Assembly (NCBI GenBank): GCA_041915365.1
Contig: JAYSBP010000002.1
Location: forward strand, 117,969-181,968
DNA from: UBA6016 sp041915365
GTDB taxonomy: Bacteria > Campylobacterota > Campylobacteria > Campylobacterales > UBA6016
Length of the DNA stretch: 64,000 nt
Reading direction: 5' to 3'
Shown: positions 16,310 to 24,683 of the stretch, in pieces
How positions within the stretch are numbered: the stretch's first letter is position 1
Layout: each line of letters starts with the position of its first letter
Notes under the pieces: generated by a model
The model's input: only the letters and a program-made list of their open reading frames with translations
What the model was told of the DNA's origin: nothing
Database searches by the model: none
Position numbers and translations under genes: made by a program

Positions 16310-16325
16310 AACGGGGAAACCCGTT
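16310..16325 (-). promoter_or_regulatory. Intercistronic hairpin after nifH
   Basis: A perfect 6-bp stem AACGGG/CCCGTT with a 4-nt loop, 15 nt after the nifH stop. In other diazotrophs nifH mRNA is made in excess of nifDK, and hairpins like this can set that ratio by stabilising the nifH end or reducing read-through. Confidence 0.55.
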
Positions 16326-16340
16326 TAGCGGTTTGGCTTA

Positions 16341-17252
16341 TTAAGCTTCTGCTTTTTTACCTATATTAGCTTCATCAGCTGCTTCTTCGATACCGAATTC
16401 CATTAGAAGGGCTTCAAGATCATCCATCGCAAGTGGAGTTGGGATAACTTTTAGGTCGTTAGCTATGATTTTTCTAGCAAGTTCTTTGTACTCTCTAGCT
16501 TGGTTAGAAGTCTCAGCGTACTCAACAACTGTCATTCTTCTTAGCTCAGCATGTTGAACTATGTTGTTTCTTGGTACGAAGTGAATCATTTGTGTGCCAA
16601 GTCTCTCAGCAAGAGCGTTAGCAAGGTCGAACTCTCTGTCTGTCATACGAGCGTTGCAGATAAGACCAGCAAGTCTAACGCCACCAGTATTTGCGTATTT
16701 CAAAATACCTTTAGAGATGTTGTTAGCAGCGAACATAGCCATCATCTCACCAGACATAACGATGTAGATTTCTTGAGCTTTACCTTCTCTAATTGGCATA
16801 GCAAAACCACCACAAACAACGTCACCAAGAACGTCGTAAGATACGAAGTCAAGATCATCAGAGTATGCGCCATTTTCTTCTAGGAAGTTAATAGCAGTAA
16901 TAACACCTCTACCTGCACAACCAACGCCTGGCTCTGGACCGCCTGATTCTGTACATTTAATCCAACCGCCTGTATTTTGCTCATCTTCAGGGTTGAATAT
17001 AGAAGCACCTGGCTTGCAAACATCGTCAAGTTCTAGGTCTTCAACTGTTCCAGCTTTAGCAGCCATTTCCATAATTGTAGCTTGAGCTTTTTCATGAAGA
17101 ATAAGTCTCGTAGAGTCAGCCTTCGGGTCACATCCTACGATTAGGATTTTTTTGCCGAAGTAGTAAGCCATAGCGGCTAGTGTGTTTTGGCTTGTAGTCG
17201 ATTTACCGATACCGCCTTTACCGTAAAAAGCAATCTGTCTAAGTGCGCTCAT
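16341..17252 (-). CDS. nifH: Nitrogenase iron protein
   Basis: A 303-residue dinitrogenase reductase that passes electrons to the MoFe protein with ATP hydrolysis. The P-loop GKGGIGKSTT, the switch DPKADSTR, the two [4Fe-4S] cysteines in GVGCAGRG and GDVVCGGFAMP, and the ADP-ribosylation-site arginine of GCAGRG are all present. Between DDVCKPG and KCTESGGPEPG there is a loop (about residues 80-92, SIFNPEDEQNTGG) that is longer than in Azotobacter-type NifH. A GGAG site lies before the ATG. It is the first gene of the nif unit. Confidence 0.97.
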   Translation of the reverse strand: MSALRQIAFYGKGGIGKSTTSQNTLAAMAYYFGKKILIVGCDPKADSTRLILHEKAQATIMEMAAKAGTVEDLELDDVCKPGASIFNPEDEQNTGGWIKCTESGGPEPGVGCAGRGVITAINFLEENGAYSDDLDFVSYDVLGDVVCGGFAMPIREGKAQEIYIVMSGEMMAMFAANNISKGILKYANTGGVRLAGLICNARMTDREFDLANALAERLGTQMIHFVPRNNIVQHAELRRMTVVEYAETSNQAREYKELARKIIANDLKVIPTPLAMDDLEALLMEFGIEEAADEANIGKKAEA

Positions 17253-17374
17253 ATTGTTCTCCTTGTAAAAATTACGAAAAGAGTAGATACATTTTGCGTT
17301 CCGCAGATTTTTTTAGTTGAAAAAATTTTTTTATTTTTTATTTGAAGCTTTTATTTGCAGGGCTTGAGTAGGTA

Positions 17375-17410
17375 ATTATATTTTTTGTGCGACTATTTTT
17401 GCCACACAAA
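17375..17410 (-). promoter_or_regulatory. Candidate nifH promoter with flanking inverted repeat
   Basis: On the minus strand a perfect TATAAT lies at 17380-17375, about 120 nt before nifH. Directly upstream is TTTGTG-N15-CACAAA (17410-17384), a possible operator or activator site. A GG...GC pair resembling a sigma-54 promoter is present in the same place (TGGC...CGCA) but with 11 instead of 10 intervening bases, so sigma-54 use is doubtful. No NifA-type TGT-N10-ACA site is evident. Confidence 0.5.
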
Positions 17411-17421
17411 TACAAAAAATT

Positions 17422-17514
17422 TTAAAACAATCTACCCGCAATTCTTTCAAAATCCTCTTCTAATGCCTTAAAAAACTCGTCAAACAATCTTCTGCTTTTT
17501 CTTACTATTGCCAT
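17422..17514 (-). CDS. Possible small protein (30 codons) upstream of nifH
   Basis: A short ORF beginning MAIVRKSRRLF and ending RIAGRLF, with an AAGGATGG ribosome-binding site 5-8 nt before the ATG. It is charged and likely helical (basic N-terminus, then alternating acidic and hydrophobic residues). An in-frame ATG three codons upstream is possible but overlaps the ribosome-binding site. It ends about 40 nt before the presumed nifH -10 and lies opposite to the CI-like gene. It may be a real small protein or a leader; coding is not proven. It is the main content of the 17253-17608 gap. Confidence 0.4.
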   Translation of the reverse strand: MAIVRKSRRLFDEFFKALEEDFERIAGRLF

Positions 17515-17578
17515 CTTGACCATCCTTTTTTAAAAAGTTGTCAAATTTTAGATAAATTTATTTTTTTTAGTTTAAAAT

Positions 17579-17593
17579 ATTGCAAATTGCAAT
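17579..17593 (+). promoter_or_regulatory. Perfect palindrome at the start of the CI-like repressor gene
   Basis: ATTGCAA-A-TTGCAAT, a perfect 7-bp inverted repeat with a 1-nt centre, lies between a TAAAAT -10 (17573-17578) and the ribosome-binding site GGAGG. Its placement over the expected transcript start suggests an autorepressor site; it may also act on the divergent small ORF. Confidence 0.6.
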
Positions 17594-17608
17594 TTTATGG
17601 AGGACAAT

Positions 17609-18268
17609 ATGACATCTTTTGAAGATATTGTAGAAAAATTAAAGGACATTATCTCCGCTACTGTAGGGGCTAAAAGGGTTTTTGACAAAGATGTGGCGAC
17701 TGCACTCGGCGTTGAGCCTATCAATTTTGCAACAATGAAAAAACGAAACAAAATACCGTTTAAAGAACTCTCAGAGTTTTGCGCAAAGCAACGCATATCG
17801 CTAAATTGGCTATTATTTGACCAAGCGCCGGAGAGCCTCATAGACGCTACAAACAAATACTACGAAGTCAAATACTTAAGAGATGTTAGCGCATCTGCCG
17901 GTGGCGGAGCTGACAACTACGACGAAAATGCAGAACTTCTTACAATTCCGGAGAATTTTGTAAGTGCGATGGGCGGTGAAAAAAATCTACATAATATAGA
18001 AGCCATCAATGTAGCCGGAGATTCTATGGAGCCGACGCTCTCAGATAGGGCAATAGTATTTATAGATAAAGGAAAAACAGAGATAAAAAAGGGTGGGATA
18101 TTTGCCATAGTCTCTGAGAGCGGAGTATTCATAAAGAGGTTAAACCAAAGAATAGATGGTAGTGTTGAGATAATTTCCGACAACAAAGACTATCCAGTGA
18201 GCATTGCCAGAGCTAACGATTTTGTAGTAATAGGTAAAGCGGTAAGTTCTTTTAATTCGATTTTTTGA
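17609..18268 (+). CDS. CI/LexA-like S24-family repressor
   Basis: A 219-residue regulator. The N-terminal part (residues 1-65) resembles phage CI-type helix-turn-helix domains; the C-terminal part is an S24 peptidase fold with the catalytic serine S139 in AGDSMEP and lysine K176 in FIKRL, so self-cleavage is possible. I chose ATG 17609 over the in-frame ATG 17597 because GGAGG ends 5 nt before it and would otherwise be inside the coding region. Such proteins may respond to DNA damage like LexA, or regulate a local promoter. It is divergent from nifH. Its end overlaps the convergent gene at 18252 by 17 nt. Confidence 0.88.
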   Translation: MTSFEDIVEKLKDIISATVGAKRVFDKDVATALGVEPINFATMKKRNKIPFKELSEFCAKQRISLNWLLFDQAPESLIDATNKYYEVKYLRDVSASAGGGADNYDENAELLTIPENFVSAMGGEKNLHNIEAINVAGDSMEPTLSDRAIVFIDKGKTEIKKGGIFAIVSESGVFIKRLNQRIDGSVEIISDNKDYPVSIARANDFVVIGKAVSSFNSIF

Positions 18269-18659
18269 TTTTTTTTAGTCTTTTTACAAGGCTATCTCGC
18301 TTGTTTTTGGCAAGCGAGTCCCAATAGCGGCTTTGCGCCACCAAAGCGAGGCCGTCCGCCTCTATAAGCCTAACATAGCCATACTCACCGTCTTTTGAGA
18401 GGCCAAGCTCACTTTCGAGCGAGTCTCTAACAAACGTAAATTTAATTAGCCCATTTTTTACTGCGTACAAGGCGGCTTCATCTTCATATATTTTACTATC
18501 AAAGCTTCTTATTAGTTTTATTCCAAGCTCTTCATCTATTGCATCAGCAACGCTGCTGGCGTATTCTTTTGCGCTATCCCCAAGCGAAGAAGCCATCGAA
18601 AACTTGACTTCATTCGCAAAAACAAAAACCGGAAGCAATAAAAATAGGAGTTTTTTCAT
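18252..18659 (-). CDS. Small exported protein of unknown function
   Basis: A 135-residue protein with a clear Sec signal peptide (MKKLLFLLLPVFVFANE, cleavage after FAN or ANE). The mature part is mixed charged and has no recognised domain; DGLALVAQSRYWDSLAKNKRD precedes a basic tail. It overlaps bioD by 4 nt and is the last gene of the minus-strand run. It is presumably periplasmic. Confidence 0.7.
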   Translation of the reverse strand: MKKLLFLLLPVFVFANEVKFSMASSLGDSAKEYASSVADAIDEELGIKLIRSFDSKIYEDEAALYAVKNGLIKFTFVRDSLESELGLSKDGEYGYVRLIEADGLALVAQSRYWDSLAKNKRDSLVKRLKKIKKSN

Positions 18660-19279
18660 ATTGGAAATATACCCCCCAAATCATCAAGCTCAACAACGTC
18701 GCCAAGATACTCTTTCAAAAATGGCTTACTTATAAGCTCAAACCCATCGTTTTCACGTCTATTGAACACCAACGTATGCCTGATATTGCGCTCATTCATA
18801 GCCGTATGCGACAAAATAGCATCATTGATACATCCAAGTCCTGAGTGTGACACAAGCACAGTATGGTCGGCACACTCTCCAGCCAAATCAATCATAAAAT
18901 AATCACGGCTAATTGGAACAAAAAGACCTCCAGCCCCTTCCATAATAACAATATCAGCCACACTTTTGAGGCGTTCAAGCTTCTCTTTAATTAAGGAAAC
19001 ATCTATCTTTGCTCCGTTTGCCGCCATATAAGGAGCTGCTGGGAGTGAAAATTTATATGGGCATACATCATCTATTTGAAGATTGTCATTTTTGTAGAGT
19101 TCTTTGTAAGTTTGTAATAGCTTTGTCGCATCAAGCGGAATATCTTCTACGCCAGTCTCTATCGGCTTAAACGGAGCCGCTCGCAATCCCCTTGCGGCAA
19201 AAAGCTCCATTAGTTTGACACTCGTATATGTCTTACCGACATTTGTCCCCGTAGCAGTTGCGAAAATTGTCTTAGTCAT
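18656..19279 (-). CDS. bioD: Dethiobiotin synthetase
   Basis: A 207-residue ATP-dependent carboxylase that closes the ureido ring of dethiobiotin in biotin synthesis. The P-loop ATGTNVGKTYTS, the substrate lysine of FKPIETG and the EGAGGLFVPI motif are present. Its start overlaps the ppk2 stop by 8 nt. No other biotin gene is in the window. Confidence 0.95.
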   Translation of the reverse strand: MTKTIFATATGTNVGKTYTSVKLMELFAARGLRAAPFKPIETGVEDIPLDATKLLQTYKELYKNDNLQIDDVCPYKFSLPAAPYMAANGAKIDVSLIKEKLERLKSVADIVIMEGAGGLFVPISRDYFMIDLAGECADHTVLVSHSGLGCINDAILSHTAMNERNIRHTLVFNRRENDGFELISKPFLKEYLGDVVELDDLGGIFPI

Positions 19280-20096
19280 TTAGATTTTGAACAAGCCTGC
19301 TGTATATTAGCATTACATTCGGATCGGTCATAAGGGAGACTTTACAGTCCTCTTTGCCGTCATACTCAATGTGTAACAAAATATCTTTTATAATGTTCAG
19401 TCTAGCTATCTTCTTATCATTTGCATCAACTATCATCCACGGCGTATACGGGGTGTGCGTACGGGCAAACATCTCTTCTTTTGCTTTCGTATATTCATCA
19501 AAATTCTTTTGCGCAAGCTCGTCTATCGGACTTATCTTCCATTTTTTTAGCGGGTCTTCCTGTCTTGACGCAAGTCTCTTTTCTTGCGTCTCTTTTTTGA
19601 TTGATAGGTAATATTTGAAAAATATAATGCCATCATCAACAAGCATCTGTTCAAACATCGGAGCTTGTCTCATAAATCTTTGATATTGCTCTTTCGTACA
19701 AAAACCCATTACTTTCTCTACGCCGGCTCTGTTATACCAGCTTCTGTCGAATAGCACTATCTCGCCTGGATTTGGAAGGTGCGGAACATATCTTTGAAAA
19801 TACCAGCTGTTCATCTCAGTGTCTGATGGTTTACCGAGCGCCACAACTCTTGCACCCCTTGGATTTAGATGTTGCGTGATAGTTTTGATAAGTCCGCCTT
19901 TGCCTGCTGTATCCCTACCCTCTAGTACGATAAGAATACGTTTGTTTTTCTCTTTCGCCCAGTTTTGCAATTTTACAAGCTCTATTTGCAGTTGTACGAG
20001 TTCGTCTTCGTAGGCTTTTCTGTCGACTTTCTTTTTCTTTTTATCATCGCCGTGCGGTGTTAGATCGTGGTGTTGCTCTTTGTCTTTTTTACTCAT
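19272..20096 (-). CDS. ppk2: Polyphosphate kinase 2 family protein
   Basis: A 274-residue kinase that transfers phosphate between polyphosphate and nucleotides. Walker A EGRDTAGKGG, the lid segment NPRGARVVALGKPSDTE and the FDRSWYNRAGVE block with Walker B are intact. I chose ATG 20096, which has AAGGAGAG just upstream; an ATG 8 codons earlier lies within ribD. The N-terminus is Lys-rich. An exopolyphosphatase-like gene at 44293 is the other polyphosphate gene in the window. Confidence 0.92.
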   Translation of the reverse strand: MSKKDKEQHHDLTPHGDDKKKKKVDRKAYEDELVQLQIELVKLQNWAKEKNKRILIVLEGRDTAGKGGLIKTITQHLNPRGARVVALGKPSDTEMNSWYFQRYVPHLPNPGEIVLFDRSWYNRAGVEKVMGFCTKEQYQRFMRQAPMFEQMLVDDGIIFFKYYLSIKKETQEKRLASRQEDPLKKWKISPIDELAQKNFDEYTKAKEEMFARTHTPYTPWMIVDANDKKIARLNIIKDILLHIEYDGKEDCKVSLMTDPNVMLIYSRLVQNLND

Positions 20097-21111
20097 TATC
20101 TCTCCTTTTTGCCCATACAAGTAAGTCTGTGTCTACCATACGAGAGTGTAAGATTTTAAAACTTAAATCAATAGCACTTAAATCACAATTACCTGACATT
20201 TGAGGTGATATAAAAAATAGATAATGAGAGACTTGTTGTTTGCTGGCGGCAAGCATCCCCGCTCCACCCTCTATCATTACAAAATTGTAATATTTGATTG
20301 TGCTTATGCTATCACAGACTTTTACTTCTCTGTTTTTGACATCAAAAAGCGGTATATCTCTTTCAAAATTGTTATGTTTTGAGTATATGAGCACATTTGG
20401 GGCTTTACCGTTAGCAAATCTAGCATCAAGAGTAGGCTTATCAATGCGGACCGTATTTCCTCCTATAGCTAGCAAATCTATTTTTTCTCTCAGTCTGTGC
20501 ACCAGACGAAACGACTCGTCGCAGCTTATTTTCCCGCCGCTTATCCGTCCGTTCATCGTCAAAGCCATCTTAAAAAACGTAAAATTACCGCTATTTTTCC
20601 ACATAAAAAAAGGTTCTACAAGCTCATCGCATGCTTCATTTTTTTGTTTTACGACGGATATACCGCTATCTTCAAGCATTTTTGCGCCACCGATAGCCTC
20701 ACTATTTTGCTCCATCGTTCCGATAACAACCGTCTTTGGCTTTAAGACGGACAAAAGAGCCGCACAAGATGGCGTACGTCCCTCGTGGGAGCACGGCTCA
20801 AGGGTTACATATATGTCGCATTCACAAAACATAGAAGCGGCATTTTGCTTCAAAAAATCATGGATTTCGTGCGATGATTTAAGCTTTGAGAGTTGTTCTT
20901 TTTGTTTTTCATCATTAGAGAGCACAAAAAAAGCGTATTTTAGAGCCTCTACCTCTGCATGAGGCAAACCAGCTTCTTTGTGCGCCTCGCAAGATATAAG
21001 AACGCCATCTTTTACGACCGCCGCCCCAACCGCAGGATTTGGATATGTAAGTCCTTGATATTCCCACGCCTTAGCGCAGGCAAGCTCCAAGAATTTTGTA
21101 TTTACTTCCAC
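20089..21111 (-). CDS. ribD: Bifunctional riboflavin biosynthesis deaminase/reductase
   Basis: A 340-residue enzyme for two steps of riboflavin synthesis. The N-terminal cytidine-deaminase-like domain has HAEVEAL and the zinc motif LEPCSHEGRTPSC; the C-terminal reductase half has MALTMNGRIS and LLAIGGNTVRIDKPTLDAR. An insertion (about residues 63-90) between the deaminase motifs is rich in Lys and Glu and is longer than in Escherichia coli RibD. It overlaps rimP by 10 nt. Confidence 0.95.
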   Translation of the reverse strand: MEVNTKFLELACAKAWEYQGLTYPNPAVGAAVVKDGVLISCEAHKEAGLPHAEVEALKYAFFVLSNDEKQKEQLSKLKSSHEIHDFLKQNAASMFCECDIYVTLEPCSHEGRTPSCAALLSVLKPKTVVIGTMEQNSEAIGGAKMLEDSGISVVKQKNEACDELVEPFFMWKNSGNFTFFKMALTMNGRISGGKISCDESFRLVHRLREKIDLLAIGGNTVRIDKPTLDARFANGKAPNVLIYSKHNNFERDIPLFDVKNREVKVCDSISTIKYYNFVMIEGGAGMLAASKQQVSHYLFFISPQMSGNCDLSAIDLSFKILHSRMVDTDLLVWAKRRDNE

Positions 21112-21536
21112 TCAAAATAAGTTTTGGCTTTTGATATGTCGCCGAAAGATACTTTTGTTGCTCCGTCTTCACCGTCTATCTCATAGGCGTCACCATTTGC
21201 AGACAGAAGTTTACCTCTAAGTTTTGTTCCGTCTTTGAGGTTTATTTTGACGAGTTCACCGACTGATTTTGTGAAATGTTCAGGCCTTTTTAGATTTCTC
21301 TCAACTCCCGGAGAGCCCACCTCAAGATAGTATTTGTCTTTTACCGGCGGATTTGTATCGAGATATGGAGACAATACGGCATTAATGTCCGCACAAACAT
21401 CGAGATCCACGCCACCGTCTTTTTGAATAGATACCCTGAAAATATGAGCATCTTCACCGCTTTTTACAAGCTCCGTATCATACAAAGTAGCCCCAAAACT
21501 TTCGACTATCTTTTTTATTTCGCTCTCTCTATCCAT
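21102..21536 (-). CDS. rimP: Ribosome maturation factor
   Basis: A 144-residue RimP (YhbC/DUF150) protein needed for 30S subunit assembly. Core motifs VDLDVCADINAVLSPYLD and YYLEVGSPGVERNLKRPEHF are present. It sits between rbfA and ribD in the conserved infB cluster. Confidence 0.95.
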   Translation of the reverse strand: MDRESEIKKIVESFGATLYDTELVKSGEDAHIFRVSIQKDGGVDLDVCADINAVLSPYLDTNPPVKDKYYLEVGSPGVERNLKRPEHFTKSVGELVKINLKDGTKLRGKLLSANGDAYEIDGEDGATKVSFGDISKAKTYFEWK

Positions 21537-21551
21537 CTTTTCTCTCGTAAC

Positions 21552-21896
21552 TTATTTTTTTCCGCTCAGAATCTGCTCAAGTCTCTTTTCCATCTCCAAA
21601 GAGTCGTCAAATTTGTAACTAAGCTTTGGCATCTTGGATATGGCGTCAGTCGCCGTGCAATAACGTGCTATATACGATGAGCTTTTTTTGAGTCCGGATA
21701 ATATTCTTTGCTTTTGGCTATCCGAAAAACTTTCATCAAATATATACACAGTTGCGTCGCTAAGCCCTCTTGCGCTCTCCACCTTGACTACGCTAAGAGA
21801 GTTTAAATCCTCATTGCCAAGACTCCCTATCGCTTCGCCTATCAGCTCTGTCAGGGTTGATTCAGCCCTTAGAACTCTGACGCTTTTATCGGACAT
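21552..21896 (-). CDS. rbfA: 30S ribosome-binding factor A
   Basis: A 114-residue cold-shock and 16S maturation factor. The family pattern is visible in SVRVLRAESTLTELIGEAI and ARGLSDATVYIF. I chose ATG 21896, one base after the infB stop; the longer frame would start inside infB and adds 19 residues unlike the family. It is followed by rimP. Confidence 0.9.
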   Translation of the reverse strand: MSDKSVRVLRAESTLTELIGEAIGSLGNEDLNSLSVVKVESARGLSDATVYIFDESFSDSQKQRILSGLKKSSSYIARYCTATDAISKMPKLSYKFDDSLEMEKRLEQILSGKK

Positions 21897-21897
21897 T

Positions 21898-24405
21898 TTA
21901 CTCTGCGCTTTGCTCGAATACTGCGGCTTTTGTAACTGTTTTAAACGTCTCAATTACATCATTTTCCGCAAACTCATTGAAGCCGTCAACTACTATACCG
22001 CACTCGAATCCTGCTTTAACCTCTCTAACGTCGTCTTTGAATCTTTTTAGAGAACCTATCTTGCCTTCATATACGACATTGCCGTTTCTATGTATTTTAA
22101 TATCTGCGCCTCTAGTCACAACGCCATCCGTTACCATACAGCCTGCGATTACTAGGTTTTTACCGACAGTAAATAGATTTCTAACCTCGGCCTTACCTAC
22201 AGATACCATTTCTTTGATAGGCGATAGCATCTCGCCTACTATCACTTTGATATCGTCGATTAGCTCAAATATGACCGAGTACGTTTTGATTTCAACGCCA
22301 TAATTATCTGCTTTATCTTTGATTGTCGTATTTGGCTTAACATTAAAGCCGATAATTAGTGTATTCTCACCCGCTTTTGCAAGCTCAACGTCACTCTCGG
22401 TGATACCACCGACTGCAGAGTGGACTAGATGTACCTTAACTTCTTCGTTTCTCACCTTTTCAAGGCTCGCCCTAATAGCCTCTAGACTACCTTGAACATC
22501 GGCTTTTAGAACTATATTTAGTCGTTTTAGCTTGCCTTCTTTGATGAGGTGGTGAAGGTCATCAAACGTCGCCTTCGTAGTTTTGGAAAGCTCTCTTTGT
22601 CTTTGGTGTTCTTTGATGTTTTCAGCATATTCTCTTGCAACTTTTTCATTCTCGACAGCAACAAGAACATCGCCTGCACCCGGAACACCGTCAAGACCGA
22701 GTATCTGCCCTGGCTCCGAAGGTGCAAGCTCTTTTAGATTTTTACCCATATCGTCAATGATTGCTCTCACTTTGCCGTAGTTTTGTCCCACAACAACCGT
22801 GTCGCCGACTCTTAGCGTACCGTCTTGAACAAGCACTGTAGCAACAGGCCCTCTACCTTTTTCAAGGGAAGCTTCTACGACTATCGCTTTTGCGTTTTTC
22901 TTAGGATTGCCTTTTAGCTCCATAATCTCGGCTTGGAGAAGTATCGTATCAAGAAGCGTATCTAGCCCCTCTCCTGTTTTTGCAGAGATATGAACAAACT
23001 CAAACTCGCCGCCCCACTCTACAGGCGTAATACCCATCTCAGATAGCTGAGTTTTCACAAAATCAGGGTTTGCCGACGGCTTATCTATCTTATTTACCGC
23101 AACTATGAAAGGTACTTTTGCATCTTTTATGTGGCTAATGGCCTCTTTTGTTTGAGGCATTACACCATCATCGGCTGCGACGACTATGATAGCGACGTCG
23201 GTTACCTGCGCACCCCTAGCCCTCATGTGTGTAAACGCCTCGTGCCCAGGAGTATCCAGGAACGTTATTTTGTGCCCGTTTTTCTCAACCATGTACGCAC
23301 CGATGTGCTGCGTAATACCGCCGGCTTCGCCTTGCGCTACTTTAGCATTTCTGATTTTGTCAAGAAGCGTAGTCTTGCCGTGGTCGACGTGACCCATTAT
23401 AGTCACGATAGGGGCTCTCTCGCCACCTTCGTGAACGTCTTGCTCTTCGTATTCTTTTAGGTAGTCGAATTCCTCAAGCGCATTTGATATGTTTACCGTG
23501 ATACCAAACTCTTCTGCAAGTATCTCGATAAGGTCATTATCCATAAAATCGTTTTTGGTTTTCATAAGCCCAAGGTTAAATATCGCCTTAATCACTTCGC
23601 CAAGAGGCTTATTTATCTTTTCGGCAAACTCATAAACCCTAATATCTTCATTTATCTCTATTTCAGTCACTATCTCTTCTTTTATATCTTCAGGTCTTGG
23701 CCTAAATTTTTTCTTCTTTTGAGGCCTAGCCATATTTTGTGTATTTATTTTAGGTTGCGGCTTTTTGACGGCTACTTTTGCTTTTTGAGTCTCTGCCGTA
23801 GCTGTTTTTGTAGGTACGGCTTTCTCCTCTTCTTCCAAAAATCTATCTTGGATAGAAAAGTCAGGGAGCATAACAAGATCATCGCTATCTTCGTCTTTTT
23901 CGGCAAACTCTCTGTCTATGTTTATTTTTATGCCGTCAGGTTTTTTTGATACCTGAACAGGCTGAGGTTTTGGTTTTTTAGGTTGTTGCGGCTCTTTTAG
24001 CTTTGGTTCTTCTTTTTTTGGTTCTTCTACTTTTATCTCAGGCTTTATTTGTGTCGGGTTTGCTTTTTTGATTATCTCAAAGTTTTTCCTATCCCTTGGA
24101 GCTTGAGCTATACCTCTATCATTTTCACTCGTAGTTTGCGGCTTTGCTTCACTTTCTTTCAATTCAGGCTGTTTTGGCTCTGGTTGTTTTTCTACTACTG
24201 GTTGAGGCTTTGGCTTTGGCGCTTCAAACCCAGCCGGTCTTTCGCCTTTCATAAAAAAGTTCATTACTTTTTCGGCATCTTCCATTGTTATTGCGCTGGA
24301 GTGATTTTTTGCCTCTATCTTGAACTCGGTGCATATATCTAAAACCTCTTTCGGCTTTATTCCAAGTTCGTCGGCAATCTCTTTTACTTTTACCTTATTG
24401 TCCAT
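21898..24405 (-). CDS. infB: Translation initiation factor IF-2
   Basis: An 835-residue GTPase that places initiator tRNA on the 30S subunit. An N-terminal IF2_N domain (NKVKVKEIADELGI) is followed by a long Pro/Lys/Glu-rich linker (about residues 65-250), then the G domain with GHVDHGKTTLLD, DTPGHEAF and NKIDKP, and the C-terminal beta-barrels. I chose ATG 24405, which overlaps the ylxR stop (TGATG) and has AAGGAGAG upstream. Confidence 0.97.
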   Translation of the reverse strand: MDNKVKVKEIADELGIKPKEVLDICTEFKIEAKNHSSAITMEDAEKVMNFFMKGERPAGFEAPKPKPQPVVEKQPEPKQPELKESEAKPQTTSENDRGIAQAPRDRKNFEIIKKANPTQIKPEIKVEEPKKEEPKLKEPQQPKKPKPQPVQVSKKPDGIKINIDREFAEKDEDSDDLVMLPDFSIQDRFLEEEEKAVPTKTATAETQKAKVAVKKPQPKINTQNMARPQKKKKFRPRPEDIKEEIVTEIEINEDIRVYEFAEKINKPLGEVIKAIFNLGLMKTKNDFMDNDLIEILAEEFGITVNISNALEEFDYLKEYEEQDVHEGGERAPIVTIMGHVDHGKTTLLDKIRNAKVAQGEAGGITQHIGAYMVEKNGHKITFLDTPGHEAFTHMRARGAQVTDVAIIVVAADDGVMPQTKEAISHIKDAKVPFIVAVNKIDKPSANPDFVKTQLSEMGITPVEWGGEFEFVHISAKTGEGLDTLLDTILLQAEIMELKGNPKKNAKAIVVEASLEKGRGPVATVLVQDGTLRVGDTVVVGQNYGKVRAIIDDMGKNLKELAPSEPGQILGLDGVPGAGDVLVAVENEKVAREYAENIKEHQRQRELSKTTKATFDDLHHLIKEGKLKRLNIVLKADVQGSLEAIRASLEKVRNEEVKVHLVHSAVGGITESDVELAKAGENTLIIGFNVKPNTTIKDKADNYGVEIKTYSVIFELIDDIKVIVGEMLSPIKEMVSVGKAEVRNLFTVGKNLVIAGCMVTDGVVTRGADIKIHRNGNVVYEGKIGSLKRFKDDVREVKAGFECGIVVDGFNEFAENDVIETFKTVTKAAVFEQSAE

Positions 24406-24650
24406 CAAAAATCGCTCTCCTTTAGTTTTGCGCAAATCGTCTCAGCATCTGTTTTTGGAATTTTTAAAAACGAAGATAATCTTTTTGTAAGTTGTTTTGA
24501 ATCCAAACACTCCGTACACAAATAAAAACTTCTGCCCGACTTAGTAAACTCTTTTATGTTCCCGTCTATGTACTGAAGTCTCTTTAGCTCGCCCTGCAAA
24601 AAGCGGTTTCTGCAAACGATACACATTCTAACGGGATTATGTTTGTTCAT
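24405..24650 (-). CDS. ylxR: YlxR-family RNA-binding protein (DUF448)
   Basis: An 81-residue protein with the family hallmark RMCIVCRNRF near the N-terminus and a second cysteine pair around YLCTECL. YlxR proteins sit beside infB in many bacteria and bind RNA. It shares 1 nt with infB. Confidence 0.88.
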   Translation of the reverse strand: MNKHNPVRMCIVCRNRFLQGELKRLQYIDGNIKEFTKSGRSFYLCTECLDSKQLTKRLSSFLKIPKTDAETICAKLKESDF

Positions 24651-24683
24651 ACTATTTGCCGAATTCTACCAAAAATTTGCTTT

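Noticed and set aside
17384..17410. Sigma-54 promoter for nifH
   Set aside because: The GG and GC elements are 11 bases apart rather than the strict 10, and no NifA-type TGT-N10-ACA site was found; kept only as a possibility.
17609..18268. Prophage remnant
   Set aside because: Only the CI-like repressor is present; no integrase, structural or lysis gene or attachment site was seen.
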